A stretch of DNA of 64,000 bases from Acetanaerobacterium elongatum (GCF_900103835.1 NZ_FNID01000003.1:48399-112398), one strand, 5' to 3'; positions 8,562 to 17,944 are shown, numbered from the stretch's first letter. Notes: generated from the sequence alone by a model not told the origin. A program made the numbers and translations.

Positions 8562-9623
8562 ATGACCATAGAAGAACTGCTTACGGTATCGCGGGAGCGA
8601 ATGGCTTCCGACCTGCACATAACGGTTGGCAAGCCCCCCATTGCGCGTGTTAACGGTGATCTGGTGATGCTGGAGGAATACCCCGTGCTGATGCCGGAAG
8701 ATACCAACCGCCTTGTCTCCTCCATGCTCAGCAGTGAGCGGTTGGAAGTCTTAAAGCAAAAGGGCGAGGTGGATTTTTCGTTTGTTATGCCCGGCGGGCG
8801 CTTTCGCGTAAATGCCTACAAGCAGCGCGGCAGCTTCGGCGCCGCCATCCGCCTGCTGGTGCAGGAGATACCCACCCTTGACCAGCTGCACATGCCCGAC
8901 TGTTTAAAGATGCTTGCGATGAAACCGCGCGGGCTGGTGCTGCTCACCGGGCCTACGGGCAGCGGCAAGTCCACTACCCTTGCGGCAATGGTGGATTACA
9001 TCAACAAAAACCGCCGCGCACATGTAATCACCATCGAAGACCCGATTGAATACCTGCACCGCCACCAGAACTCGATGGTAAACCAGCGCGAAATCGGCGA
9101 GGATACCCAGTCGTTCGCCGCCGCCCTGCGCGCCGCCCTGCGTGAGGACCCCGACGTGATACTCGTGGGCGAGATGCGCGATATGGAAACGGTAGCGGCA
9201 GCGGTTACGGCAGCCGAAACGGGGCACTTAGTACTCTCCACCCTGCACACCAACGGCGCCGCCAACACGGTAGACCGTATTATCGACGTGTTCCCCCCGC
9301 ACCAGCAGCAGCAGATCCGTGTTCAAACCGCAAGTATTCTGGAGGGGGTTATCACCCAGCAGCTTGTCCCCTTAGCCGACGGCAAGGGGCGCGTGGCGGC
9401 CTTGGAGATTATGCTCACCACCGATGCCATCGCCAACCTCATCCGCGAGGGCAAAACCCACCAGATCAACTCCTGCATTCAAACCGGCATCCAGCTTGGC
9501 ATGCAGTCGATGGATTACCATCTGGCGAAGCTGGTAAAAACAGGCGTCATCTCCAAGGAGATGGCGTTCCTGCGCACCATGGATACGGATAACCTCAAGC
9601 GGTATCTGGCCGGGGAATTCTAG
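8562..9623 (+). CDS. pilT: Type IV pilus retraction ATPase PilT
   Basis: The 353-residue hexameric ATPase disassembles the pilus and drives twitching. Walker A GPTGSGKST is at residues 130-138, followed by the Asp box (HVITIEDPIEYLH), Walker B (VILVGEMRD) and the His box (LVLSTLHTN). There is no MshEN domain, and the length is typical of PilT. The N-terminus (ELLTVSRERMASDLHITVG) matches the PilT PAS-like domain. It ends just before a terminator hairpin. PilC, which usually follows PilT, is not here and may lie upstream of the window. Confidence 0.93.
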   Translation: MTIEELLTVSRERMASDLHITVGKPPIARVNGDLVMLEEYPVLMPEDTNRLVSSMLSSERLEVLKQKGEVDFSFVMPGGRFRVNAYKQRGSFGAAIRLLVQEIPTLDQLHMPDCLKMLAMKPRGLVLLTGPTGSGKSTTLAAMVDYINKNRRAHVITIEDPIEYLHRHQNSMVNQREIGEDTQSFAAALRAALREDPDVILVGEMRDMETVAAAVTAAETGHLVLSTLHTNGAANTVDRIIDVFPPHQQQQIRVQTASILEGVITQQLVPLADGKGRVAALEIMLTTDAIANLIREGKTHQINSCIQTGIQLGMQSMDYHLAKLVKTGVISKEMAFLRTMDTDNLKRYLAGEF

Positions 9624-9651
9624 GCATACAGTTATCAATTTATAAATATAA

Positions 9652-9690
9652 AACAGCCTCCGTTTGTTTGCTCAAGCGGAGGCTGTATAT
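9652..9690 (+). terminator. Terminator after pilT
   Basis: CAGCCTCCG (9654-9662) pairs with CGGAGGCTG (9677-9685) around a 14-base loop, starting about 30 bases after the pilT stop. The T-tail is weak. It lies between convergent genes and may serve both. Confidence 0.6.
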
Positions 9691-9736
9691 TACCACGCCG
9701 GTTTGCGTGTTTGGTATGAGACAATTAGCTTTACAA

Positions 9737-10642
9737 TTATTTCGGCTGCACGCGGAGCCAAACCTCCATATACGTCTTGCCGGTTTTACTCCAGTAATAA
9801 ATCTCAAGCTCATAACCTGAAATCAACGTATAGCTGGCGGTGGGGAACCATTCGCCGTAGATACGCTTGTAAAGGTTCTGGCAGGCCGCGGTAACGCTGC
9901 CGTCACCGTCGGTGTATTCCTCCGACCGAAACACCGCCCAGGTAGAGGCGGGAACCACCACCTCGGTGTAGCCGTCGCTGTTACTTTTCTCGGTCTTTTC
10001 CACAAACAACATATAAGGGAAGTACGGTGCCTTGAGTTTATCGCTTTCGTAGCTGCAGAGGCCCCCTACCGGGCAACGGCCGGAATCCCCCACGCCGCAT
10101 ACCATGCCGGAAGTCTCGCCCAGTTTATCTACCTCGCCGTTGTCATAGCATTCCTTCCAGAACCTCGGAATCTCAATAAGGTTTCTGTCGCCGGTCATAT
10201 CAAATATCCGCTCAATGCCGTAAACCGTGAATGCTTCCCGCTCAACAATTCTGTAATCCATCTTCGTTACTCCTTGTATCGTTATTTGAAAGGAGATCTG
10301 CGGGTAGGCCTTCAGGTGTACCCCCTCGGTGCGCGCCGCCGAGGGAGGCATGCCGTGTACCGATACAAATGCGCGCGTGAATGCCTCGGGTGATTCGTAG
10401 CCGTATTTCAGCGCCAGATCGATCACCTTCACCTCGCTGTTCTGCAGCTCAAACGCGGCAAGCGTCATGCGTCGGCGCCGGATGTACTCCGAAAGTGGCA
10501 CCCCCGCCAAAAACGAGAACATCCGCGCAAACTGAAACTGCGAGCTGCACACAAGCCTTGCCAGCTGATCGTAATCAATCCTACCTTCAAGGTTTTGTTC
10601 GATGTAGTCCATCGCGCCGTTAAACAGTCTTAGCATATCCAT
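9737..10642 (-). CDS. AraC-family regulator with GyrI-like effector-binding domain
   Basis: The 301-residue protein has an N-terminal double helix-turn-helix of AraC type (residues about 5-105, including DYDQLARLVCSSQFQFARMF and VIDLALKYGYESPEAFTRAF) and a C-terminal effector-binding domain (about 125-300) of the GyrI/SOUL-like fold found in SoxS/Rob-like and BmrR-like regulators. Such proteins bind small hydrophobic or drug-like ligands and activate nearby or distant genes. It stands alone: PilT converges on it and the efflux operon behind it runs in the same direction. A link to that efflux operon is possible but not shown by any visible site. Confidence 0.85.
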   Translation of the reverse strand: MDMLRLFNGAMDYIEQNLEGRIDYDQLARLVCSSQFQFARMFSFLAGVPLSEYIRRRRMTLAAFELQNSEVKVIDLALKYGYESPEAFTRAFVSVHGMPPSAARTEGVHLKAYPQISFQITIQGVTKMDYRIVEREAFTVYGIERIFDMTGDRNLIEIPRFWKECYDNGEVDKLGETSGMVCGVGDSGRCPVGGLCSYESDKLKAPYFPYMLFVEKTEKSNSDGYTEVVVPASTWAVFRSEEYTDGDGSVTAACQNLYKRIYGEWFPTASYTLISGYELEIYYWSKTGKTYMEVWLRVQPK

Positions 10643-10852
10643 AGCAGCACCTCCTTACAATAGGAGTATATCAATTTAAAAGGGAGCTTTCCTGATAATC
10701 GGTGTTCAAAGCTGCAAGGTTTCAGGGTTAGGGTGCAAAAATACCGGAAGCTGCCCGGCATCTCGGCTAAACGGTTAGCTTTTATCCGATTTTATTGTAC
10801 ACAAATTTACCTGTTTCATCAAGTAATAGCAGAATATATAACGGCATACTAC

Positions 10853-10888
10853 GCCGAAAGCGAAGGAATTGCTCCCTTCGCTTTCGGC
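10853..10888. terminator. Hairpin after the efflux operon
   Basis: A 14-base perfect stem (GCCGAAAGCGAAGG at 10853-10866 with its complement at 10875-10888) lies 38 bases past the ABC ATPase stop. The T-rich side is on the plus strand, so termination of the leftward operon would rest mainly on the strong stem. Confidence 0.55.
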
Positions 10889-10925
10889 ATTTCTATTTGA
10901 GGGAAAAGAAGTAGGCGGAAAGTAA

Positions 10926-11600
10926 TTATGCTTCCTGATTGGTATACAGCCTGCCGTCAACAATCCTCACCACCCGCTTGGCATAGGCAGCAACATTCAG
11001 GTCGTGGGTAATCATAATAATGGTGTTGCCCATCTCGTTTAGCTTGGTAAAAAGCTGCAGCACCTCCTTGCCGGTGCTGCTGTCCAGCGCACCGGTAGGC
11101 TCGTCGGCCAGCAGAATGGCGGGGTCGCCAACCAATGCGCGGGCAATCGCCACCCTTTGCTGCTGCCCGCCCGAAAGCTCGCTCGGCTTGTGGGCAAGAC
11201 GCTCCGCAAGGCCGAGCAGTTCAATCTGTTCCATGCTCTGCCTCACTGCCTCCCTTCGGGATACCCCGCGCAGCAGCAGCGGCATGATAACATTCTGCAG
11301 TACAGAATACTTGGGTATGAGCTGATACCGCTGGAAGATAAACCCGATCTCCCGGTTGCGGAAGGCGGCGAGCTTTTTATCGGGGTAGCTGTGCACCGCG
11401 TGGCCGTCAAGGTAGTATTCCCCGCTGTCAGGCTTATCCATGCAGCCGATGATATTCATCAGGGTAGACTTTCCCGAGCCGGACGGGCCCAGGATAGCGA
11501 CAAAATCGCCCTTCTCCACCGAAAAGCAGATGTCGCTTAGCACCTGAAGCTTCTCCGTACCAACCTGATAGGATTTTGAGATGTTTTTCATGTCTATCAT
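10926..11600 (-). CDS. MacB/LolD-type ABC transporter ATP-binding protein
   Basis: The 224-residue ATPase has Walker A GPSGSGKST, the signature LSGGQQQRVAIARAL, Walker B ILLADEPTGALD and a His switch MITHDLNV, all with spacing typical of the MacB/LolD group that works with FtsX-like permeases. It is the last gene of a four-gene operon (membrane-fusion protein, permease, lipoprotein, ATPase) and would drive export or mechanotransmission by the permease at 12417-13787. A separate ATPase, not fused to the permease, is the usual Gram-positive arrangement. Confidence 0.9.
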   Translation of the reverse strand: MIDMKNISKSYQVGTEKLQVLSDICFSVEKGDFVAILGPSGSGKSTLMNIIGCMDKPDSGEYYLDGHAVHSYPDKKLAAFRNREIGFIFQRYQLIPKYSVLQNVIMPLLLRGVSRREAVRQSMEQIELLGLAERLAHKPSELSGGQQQRVAIARALVGDPAILLADEPTGALDSSTGKEVLQLFTKLNEMGNTIIMITHDLNVAAYAKRVVRIVDGRLYTNQEA

Positions 11601-11665
11601 AAACTTCGGGTTCCTCTCTTGCTGTAACGCGTACTATTTTATCCTAATACCCATCGGCTAGGTTA

Positions 11666-12379
11666 TCAGCTCATCAGCCTTACGGAAACCACCTTTTCGG
11701 TGCCGTCGCTGCTCTTTTCAAGCACTACCGCAATCACATTATCCTTGGCAAGAGCGGTGAAATCCGATTCCTTGGCGTTTGCTCCCATGCCTGTTGTAAT
11801 CTTCAGCCCTACCGGTATCTGCAATGTCTTGGTTTCGCCCGTATAGGTAAGCTCTACCGAGAATCCGCCCCCAGTGCCGCCCGGCATACCGCCGCCTTTG
11901 CTGCCCCGGCCGGTTTTACCGCCGGAGCTGCCGCTTGCGGTATTATTTTGACCGCCCTGATTATCTAAACCCGGCATCCCGCCGCTCGGGCGCGTCTTCC
12001 CGTCGGGCGTCGTCATATCCCCCTGCGGGGCCTGTCCGTCCGGAGGCGTTGGTGCGTCTGCCCCGCCGTTACCGAAGTCGGGCCGATTCTTCCCGTTCCC
12101 GCTTTCGCCCGGTTTCATATTGCCGCTCCCCCCGGGCTGCATGTTTCCGCTGGCTCCCACCGGCATTTTCATGGTGCCTACCGCAAGCACAATCTCGTTG
12201 CCGTTAATCTCCTGAATCTTGCCATAAACGCGCGTCTGGTTCTCGGCAAGCTGCGAGGCGGTTGCCCCCTTGGTATTCTTTTGATTTTCCGCAGGCTGCG
12301 AGCTCTGAGCAGCCCCCTGTTGGGCACAACCGGAGAATAGCAGCAATGCCGTTAAAATAAGCCCTAATAATTTCTTCAT
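11666..12379 (-). CDS. Gly/Pro/Met-rich lipoprotein of the efflux operon
   Basis: The 237-residue protein starts with a lipoprotein signal (MKKLLGLILTALLLFSGCAQ, lipidation at the Cys). A folded segment around residues 45-75 (RVYGKIQEINGNEIVLAVG) resembles small OB-like or DUF5666-like beta domains and is followed by a low-complexity region of about 100 residues rich in Gly, Asn, Pro and Met. A second beta-rich part closes the protein (VELTYTGETKTLQIPVG). The interrupted domain may therefore be one beta domain with a large Gly-rich loop. The same low-complexity style occurs in the neighbouring permease. The function is unknown; a substrate- or metal-binding role at the cell surface is a guess. 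Confidence 0.7.
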   Translation of the reverse strand: MKKLLGLILTALLLFSGCAQQGAAQSSQPAENQKNTKGATASQLAENQTRVYGKIQEINGNEIVLAVGTMKMPVGASGNMQPGGSGNMKPGESGNGKNRPDFGNGGADAPTPPDGQAPQGDMTTPDGKTRPSGGMPGLDNQGGQNNTASGSSGGKTGRGSKGGGMPGGTGGGFSVELTYTGETKTLQIPVGLKITTGMGANAKESDFTALAKDNVIAVVLEKSSDGTEKVVSVRLMS

Positions 12380-12416
12380 GTCAGTGATGTCCTCCTAAAA
12401 TATTCTTAAAACCTTA

Positions 12417-13787
12417 TTACTCCTGATTCAGCGCCTCAATCGGAATCAGCGAGGCCGCCTTGAACGCGGGGTAAAAGCCGAATACGGTGCCCGTTACCAC
12501 CGCAAATAACAATGCCAGCAGTGCACCGGTGAGGTTGGGTTCTACCCGCATGCCCGTGTAACGTACGAGCGGCACAAGGGCGAAGCTTGCGGCCACGCCG
12601 ACAATGCCGCCGAAGGTGCTGATGGCATTTGCCTCAAGCAAAAACTCCATCAGGATATCGCGCTTTGAGGCACCGAGCGCCTTAAGCACACCGATTTCGC
12701 GCGTGCGCTCCTTTACCGATACAAACAGTACGTTCATAATTCCAATGCCGCCTACGATAAACACAATGCTTGCCACCGCAATCAGCAGCAGCGAAAGGGT
12801 GTTGGCCGACTGGGTAGCCGCCTCCATCTTGCTGCCGGCATCGGTTACCGTAAACGTTGCGCCGTTGTGGCGGTCGCTGAGCACCGACTGGATGTTCTCC
12901 ATCACCGTGCTCACCTTGCTGATATCGTCGGCCACAACAGTAATCTGTGGCGAGATTGTTCTGCCGATCACATACTTTTCGGCGGTGGAATAAGGCACAA
13001 ATACCGCCTCGTCAGGGCTGATGCCGGAGGATACCGAGCCCATCTCCTGCAATACGCCCACTACGGTGTAGCTTCTGCCGTCAATCTCAATGGTGCTCTC
13101 ATACGCCTCCATCAGGCTGTCGAACATATCCAGTGCAACCGAATAACCAATTACGCAGATTTTCTCCGACTTTGTATCGCTTTCTTCGGTAATAAAGTCG
13201 CCGATAGCCATCTGCAGGTTGCTGATATCGGCATATTCCGGTTTCACGCCCGCTACGGTATAATCGGTTTCCTCCTCAAGGTTGCCGCCCAGCACCGACT
13301 TTTTGGTGTTGGCCGAAATGGTGGCTACCGACACGTCCGGCACGAAAAGCTTAATCTCTTCCAGATCATCCTCCGAAAGTGTAATGCTCATCATGTTACC
13401 CATACCGCCGCTGCGAAAGCTGTTTGAGCCGGACTTACCGGTATTCCCGCCGCCAAAGCCGCCGCTGGGCATACCTCCTCCGCCGGGCATTCCGCCGCCG
13501 CTGCGTGAACCTCCTCCGTCACTGGGTGGTCCTCCCCCCTCCGGCATACCTCCGCCCATCATAGCACCCATATCAAAGCCGGTGGTAATGCGGTTGGTCA
13601 CCTCAATGGCGCCCGCACTCAGGTTTTTAAACTGGTCGGCAACGTCCATCTGCCCGCCGCGCCCGATGGCGATTACCAGCACGATGGTTGCTGCGCCTAC
13701 AATAATGCCAAGCGAGGTAAGCAGCACCTTAAACTTGTTTTCGATGATATTAATCCATACAAGGTGTATCAGCTCGCTCAGCCTCAT
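12417..13787 (-). CDS. MacB-like ABC transporter permease (FtsX superfamily)
   Basis: The 456-residue protein has one N-terminal transmembrane helix (FKVLLTSLGIIVGAATIVLV), a large extracytoplasmic domain and three C-terminal helices with the FtsX-type core VKERTREIGVLKALGASK. This is the MacB permease layout without the fused ATPase. Residues about 74-130 form an insertion made almost only of Gly, Met, Ser and Pro (repeats like GGGMPGGGGMPSGGFGGG). The start codon overlaps the stop of the membrane-fusion protein gene by four bases, so the two are translationally coupled. Substrate unknown; relatives export peptides, antibiotics or lipids. Confidence 0.87.
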   Translation of the reverse strand: MRLSELIHLVWINIIENKFKVLLTSLGIIVGAATIVLVIAIGRGGQMDVADQFKNLSAGAIEVTNRITTGFDMGAMMGGGMPEGGGPPSDGGGSRSGGGMPGGGGMPSGGFGGGNTGKSGSNSFRSGGMGNMMSITLSEDDLEEIKLFVPDVSVATISANTKKSVLGGNLEEETDYTVAGVKPEYADISNLQMAIGDFITEESDTKSEKICVIGYSVALDMFDSLMEAYESTIEIDGRSYTVVGVLQEMGSVSSGISPDEAVFVPYSTAEKYVIGRTISPQITVVADDISKVSTVMENIQSVLSDRHNGATFTVTDAGSKMEAATQSANTLSLLLIAVASIVFIVGGIGIMNVLFVSVKERTREIGVLKALGASKRDILMEFLLEANAISTFGGIVGVAASFALVPLVRYTGMRVEPNLTGALLALLFAVVTGTVFGFYPAFKAASLIPIEALNQE

Positions 13788-15376
13788 TTTGCTGTCACCT
13801 TGCCTTCGATGAGCACAACATCTCCTTCACTCAAGCCCGAGGTAATCTCCGCATTGGTGCCGTCCGAAAAGCCGGTGGTTACCTCAATCGCCTGAATGTT
13901 GCCGCTTGAATCCTTGGTTTTCACATACTGCTTGTCGTTCTCTATATAAATTGCACGGTTTGGAATATACAGCACGTTCTTTTTTTGCTTGGAGATAAAG
14001 GTCACATCGCCTGTCATGCCCTCATAAATCTTAGCGGTATCACCCGAAAGTTTTACCGTAACGGTGTAGCTTACCGTAGAGGAGGCCGTGCGCGCGGGGC
14101 TGGTGGCCACGCTGTCTACCGTTCCCTCAAAGGTGGTACCCTCAAATGCGTCAAGGCTCACCTGCGCGGAATCACCGATTGCGATGGAGTTGATATCCTC
14201 CTGCGCAACGCTAACGGTGGCATAGACGTTCTCGCTGTTCGAGATGGTAAAAAGCGCGTTGTTCTTGGTAATGGTGTCGCCCGGCGCATAGCCCACCGAC
14301 ATCACAAGGCCGGAACAGGGGGAGGTTACCGTGGTGTTCTCAAGCTTTTTCTTAATCTCCTCAATCTGCAGCTCCAGCGTTTTGATTGTAAGCTTTTGGG
14401 TGGCAATTTCGTTGTTGGTTTTCGCGGTATCTATCTCATACAGCAGCTTGGCGTTCTCACTTGTGGTAAGGCTCTGCTCTTTTTTGGATTCCGCGGTTAA
14501 GGTGTCCAGTGTAATGGAGGCTATCAGCTTTTCATACTTCAGCTTTGCCGTGTCATACTGGTTCTGCGCTTCCTCCAGCTTGGTGGCTATATCGTTATAG
14601 CTTGCGGTATACAGGTTATAGGCATTGGTATACGCCTTCACCGCCTCGTCATGCGCCGCCTTTGCCGCCTCGTACGCGGCCTTTTTATCCTCGTTGCTGG
14701 TATCAAGGTCATAGGCCGCTTTGGCGTCGGTTTCGGCCTTCTGCGTGGTAACCACCTTGTCATGCAGTGCGGTAAGGTCATAGGTGGTTGAAAGATCGTC
14801 AAAATAGTCGTTATACTCGCTGATCTTGCTTTGGGCGTTGCTCATTGTTTCCTTTACCGTGGCCAGCTCGCTGTTTAACGAGTCAACCGTTGCGGTATAC
14901 TGCTGCGGGGCGGCGGTTTCCAGCGCCTGATTGCTTTTGTAGGTATATTCAGACGCAACCTTCTGCACCTTCTGGTCTACCTGTGCCTGACTGAGCGCAA
15001 GCTTGTTCTTTTGAAGCTCAAGCTCGGCCTTAACCAGCTCGGTCTGCAGGCTGTCGGTGGTAAGCGTGGCAAGCACATCGCCCTTATTCACCCGCTGGCC
15101 CGCCTTGACGTTGATTGTTTCCACATCCGCAGTAAAATCATATGTAATAGAGGTGGTTTCAAGGGCCGCCGTACCGGTTTCGGTAATGCCCACCGTAATA
15201 TCGCCCCTGGTAACCGTGGTTTCTTTATACTGGGTTTGATTCTGCTGCTGCGCGCTTTTGCCGCTAAAAACCACAATTGCGGTAACCGCCGCCGCACCCG
15301 CGACAACAATCACCGCCGCAGAGATAATCAGCAGCTTCTTGTGTTTGGAGAAAAACGTTGATTTCGTACCGTCCAT
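13784..15376 (-). CDS. MacA-like membrane-fusion protein of ABC efflux system
   Basis: The 530-residue protein has an N-terminal transmembrane anchor (LLIISAAVIVVAGAAAVTAIV), a lipoyl/barrel-sandwich half (VNKGDVLATLTTDSLQ), a long coiled coil rich in Ala, Lys, Glu and Thr at about residues 110-330, the second lipoyl half (CSGLVMSVGYAPGDTI) and beta-barrel domains. This is the HlyD/MacA layout; the coiled coil is longer than usual. The start at 15376 has an ideal AGGAGG seven bases upstream; a longer version to 15430 would overlap the predicted promoter boxes. First gene of the efflux operon. Confidence 0.88.
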   Translation of the reverse strand: MDGTKSTFFSKHKKLLIISAAVIVVAGAAAVTAIVVFSGKSAQQQNQTQYKETTVTRGDITVGITETGTAALETTSITYDFTADVETINVKAGQRVNKGDVLATLTTDSLQTELVKAELELQKNKLALSQAQVDQKVQKVASEYTYKSNQALETAAPQQYTATVDSLNSELATVKETMSNAQSKISEYNDYFDDLSTTYDLTALHDKVVTTQKAETDAKAAYDLDTSNEDKKAAYEAAKAAHDEAVKAYTNAYNLYTASYNDIATKLEEAQNQYDTAKLKYEKLIASITLDTLTAESKKEQSLTTSENAKLLYEIDTAKTNNEIATQKLTIKTLELQIEEIKKKLENTTVTSPCSGLVMSVGYAPGDTITKNNALFTISNSENVYATVSVAQEDINSIAIGDSAQVSLDAFEGTTFEGTVDSVATSPARTASSTVSYTVTVKLSGDTAKIYEGMTGDVTFISKQKKNVLYIPNRAIYIENDKQYVKTKDSSGNIQAIEVTTGFSDGTNAEITSGLSEGDVVLIEGKVTAK

Positions 15377-15425
15377 TATTTGGCCTCCTGCTCCGTTGTA
15401 AAGTGCTCTGGTGTATGTTAGCAAA

Positions 15426-15458
15426 ATCATATGATAGTTTTGTGATGGAAAGGTGATA
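15426..15458 (-). promoter_or_regulatory. Direct-repeat box and candidate promoter of the efflux operon
   Basis: Read on the plus strand, TGATA (15432-15436), TGATG (15443-15447) and TGATA (15454-15458) repeat with an exact 11-base period, as expected for an OmpR/PhoB-type response regulator. A 17-base core, TGTGATGGAAAGGTGATA, is nearly identical to a sequence upstream of the adjacent response regulator gene (17965-17982). A candidate -10 box TATGAT lies at 15426-15431 on the minus strand. Confidence 0.6.
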
Positions 15459-15502
15459 GCTTTTGCTATAAATTATGAATGGTGTTTGTATTTAGCGTAA
15501 AA

Positions 15503-15545
15503 AAATAACTGCTTCCGTGGCAGATTCGCCCGAAAGCAGTTATTT
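15503..15545 (-). terminator. Terminator after the sensor kinase gene
   Basis: AAAATAACTGCTT (15503-15515) pairs with AAGCAGTTATTTT (15533-15545). On the minus strand the stem is followed by a run of T, and it starts 12 bases after the kinase stop, separating the two-component genes from the efflux operon. Confidence 0.8.
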
Positions 15546-15557
15546 TGTTTTACTTTT

Positions 15558-17204
15558 TTATTCCGCGTTTTCCTCAGAGGTTGTCTCACCAAACTCCGCG
15601 ATATCAAGCTCCACCCAGAACACCACACCGTCGGAAACATTCCTTACCCCGTAGCGGTTATGGTGCAGCTCCATGATGGTTTTCACAATCGCAAGCCCAA
15701 GGCCGTAGCTCTGGGTATCACGCGTTCTTGCCTTGTTGGCGCGGTAGAAGCTTAAAAAGATGTTCTCGATATCCTCGGGCGGAATACTGGAGCCGGAGTT
15801 ATACACCGAAACCAGACATTTGCCCTCACTGAGCTTGGTGCTTACCTCAATCCTTCCCCCCTGAGGGGTGTACTTTACGGCATTATCAAACAGGTTAATC
15901 AGCACCTGCAATAGCTTTTGATAATCGGCGCGCACAATAAACGGCTCCTCAAAGGCCCGCTCAACCGTAAGATTCTTCTTCTGCGCAATCAGCTTGTGGC
16001 TGTTTACCACCTCGTCGAGCACGTCGCTTACGCAGAAGTTATCGGGGTGCAGCTGCTCCATACCGCTTTCAAGCTGTGACAGACGCAACAGCCTGCCTAC
16101 CAGCGACGACATATGGTTGCCTTCGTCGATAATGATGTCGGCATATTCGCGGCTTAGGTCATCGGCGGCCTCGTCGCGCAACGCCTCGGCATAGCTGATA
16201 ATCAATGTAAGGGGGGTTTTAAAGTCGTGCGAAACGTTGGCGATAAACTCCTTGCGCATCTTATCAATCTGCTGCTGACGCTCAAGGTCGTTTTGCAGCA
16301 CCGTGTTTGCCTCGCGCAGGGTTAAGATGTTCGACTCCAGCTGCAGTGACATGTTATTCACGCTTGCAGCCAGCAGTGCGATCTCGTCACCGCCGCGCAC
16401 CTCGCAGCGCTGAGAGAAATCAAGGTTTGCAAGCCTATCGGCAACCTGCTGCACGCTTTGAATCGGCTTGGTAATGCGCCCAACCATAAAATAGATGAGC
16501 ACCGTTCCCGCCAGCAGAATAACGATGGAAAGCAGTGCGGTATACTGCACCGCCAGATCGGCTATTGACTTGATGTAGGACTTGGGCGATTCGATATACA
16601 GGTACAGGTTATCGTCAAGCTTGGTAAGCACGTAGAGCATCTGCATGCGGTCGTTGCCGTGAATACCGGTTTTCAGTTCGGCGAGTGTCAGGGCCTTCAT
16701 ATCGTCAAGAATCGATTGGCTGAGGATGAACCGCTGCACATTCCATATATCTTCTCCGCCGTGCGCCCATTTTCCGTCGCCCTTGCCGGGCAACTGCGGG
16801 ATATCAGTCTTATCCCCGGGCTCTTCCTGCGGGCGGCTGCTGTATTCGATGTTGATGCTGCTTTTGTCCTCGCTGAGCGAAAGCAGGTAGGTCATGCTGT
16901 TCTTACCCTCAAGGGAGTAGATTTCGTTGTAGATATCCGAAGGACTTTGCTGATAGGTGCTTTTTATCGCACCCGCGGCCTGCCTCAGTTCCGCGAACTT
17001 GCTGAACTGGTAGAGCGACTCAAACAACGCCGAGCCCGCGAACAACAGCACTACCACATTTAAGCAGAGGATAACCAGTATAATCAGGAACAGTTTTTTC
17101 TTGATTCCCCAAAACACCTTGTTTCGGGGAATTTTGCTCCAAGGCACAGTACCCTTACGGGGTTTAGCCTTGGGTGCTGTGCTCTGTTTCGTTGTTCCAC
17201 TCAA
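15558..17204 (-). CDS. Sensor histidine kinase next to the efflux operon
   Basis: The 548-residue kinase has transmembrane helices at about residues 37-58 and 221-242, a large external sensor domain between them, a HAMP linker (about 240-292), a HisKA domain with the phosphorylated His326 in NVSHDFKTP, and a HATPase domain with N box NLFDNAVKYTP and G box SYGLGLAIV. The TTG at 17202-17204 is the likely start, with GGTGGGG upstream; it overlaps the response regulator gene by 41 bases. It would sense an extracellular signal, probably a substrate of the neighbouring pump, and phosphorylate the response regulator. Confidence 0.9.
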   Translation of the reverse strand: MSGTTKQSTAPKAKPRKGTVPWSKIPRNKVFWGIKKKLFLIILVILCLNVVVLLFAGSALFESLYQFSKFAELRQAAGAIKSTYQQSPSDIYNEIYSLEGKNSMTYLLSLSEDKSSINIEYSSRPQEEPGDKTDIPQLPGKGDGKWAHGGEDIWNVQRFILSQSILDDMKALTLAELKTGIHGNDRMQMLYVLTKLDDNLYLYIESPKSYIKSIADLAVQYTALLSIVILLAGTVLIYFMVGRITKPIQSVQQVADRLANLDFSQRCEVRGGDEIALLAASVNNMSLQLESNILTLREANTVLQNDLERQQQIDKMRKEFIANVSHDFKTPLTLIISYAEALRDEAADDLSREYADIIIDEGNHMSSLVGRLLRLSQLESGMEQLHPDNFCVSDVLDEVVNSHKLIAQKKNLTVERAFEEPFIVRADYQKLLQVLINLFDNAVKYTPQGGRIEVSTKLSEGKCLVSVYNSGSSIPPEDIENIFLSFYRANKARTRDTQSYGLGLAIVKTIMELHHNRYGVRNVSDGVVFWVELDIAEFGETTSEENAE

Positions 17205-17862
17205 ATTTATACCCCACCTTTCTCAGTGTGATAATCCTTGCCCCAAAGCTACCCAGCTTGGTTCGCAGGCACTTGATGTGGGTATCTACGGTGCGGTCGT
17301 CACCCACATAATCGATATCCCACACCCCGGAAAGAATCTGGTCGCGTGAAAGCACAATATTCTTGTTCTTCGCCAGATAGTATAAAAGGTCAAACTCCCG
17401 GGGCGTAAGGGTAAGCTGTGTGGTGCCGATGAATGCCGCGCGCTCCCTGTAATGGATGCACAGCTGCCCGAGGGTGATGTCGCTTAAATCTCCCGAGGCG
17501 GTGCGCCGCAGCAGGTTTTTTACGCGCGTTACAAGAATCTTGGGGCTGAACGGCTTTGCGATATACTCGTCGGCCCCGCAGTTAAAACCGGTAACCTCGT
17601 CATTTTCGGTATCTCTGGCCGTGAGCATCAGCACCGGAATATCCGAATGCTGCCTAACCTCGCGGCACACCTCAAAGCCGTTCTTTCTTGGCATCATCAC
17701 ATCCAGAATAATCAGCGAGGCGTCCTCATGCTGAGAAAATTTATCAATCAGTTCCTGCCCATCGCCCGCCTCGATTACCCGATAGCCCTCGCGCACCAGG
17801 TAGCTTGCTACAATATGGCGTATCTTTTCTTCGTCCTCCGCAATCAGTATCTTAGTTTCCAT
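17164..17862 (-). CDS. OmpR-family response regulator
   Basis: The 232-residue protein has a receiver domain with the phosphorylated Asp54 (LIILDVMMP) and the conserved Lys near residue 107 (YIAKPFSP), then a winged helix-turn-helix (about 135-225, including TLTPREFDLLYYLAKNKN and DDRTVDTHIKCLRTKLG). It is the first gene of a two-gene operon with the kinase. A direct-repeat box in its own upstream region matches the one before the efflux operon, so it probably controls itself and the pump. Confidence 0.92.
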   Translation of the reverse strand: METKILIAEDEEKIRHIVASYLVREGYRVIEAGDGQELIDKFSQHEDASLIILDVMMPRKNGFEVCREVRQHSDIPVLMLTARDTENDEVTGFNCGADEYIAKPFSPKILVTRVKNLLRRTASGDLSDITLGQLCIHYRERAAFIGTTQLTLTPREFDLLYYLAKNKNIVLSRDQILSGVWDIDYVGDDRTVDTHIKCLRTKLGSFGARIITLRKVGYKFEWNNETEHSTQG

Positions 17863-17944
17863 TGTATTTCACTGCCCTTCCGGTTACACGGCCCTGGTTA
17901 ATCAATTTAAAACTCATCAGAGTAGCCGGGCGCGGTAATATTTG

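Noticed and set aside
11935..13812. Long plus-strand frames opposite the permease and lipoprotein genes
   Set aside because: They are Pro/Arg-rich shadows caused by the Gly-rich codons of the real genes on the minus strand.
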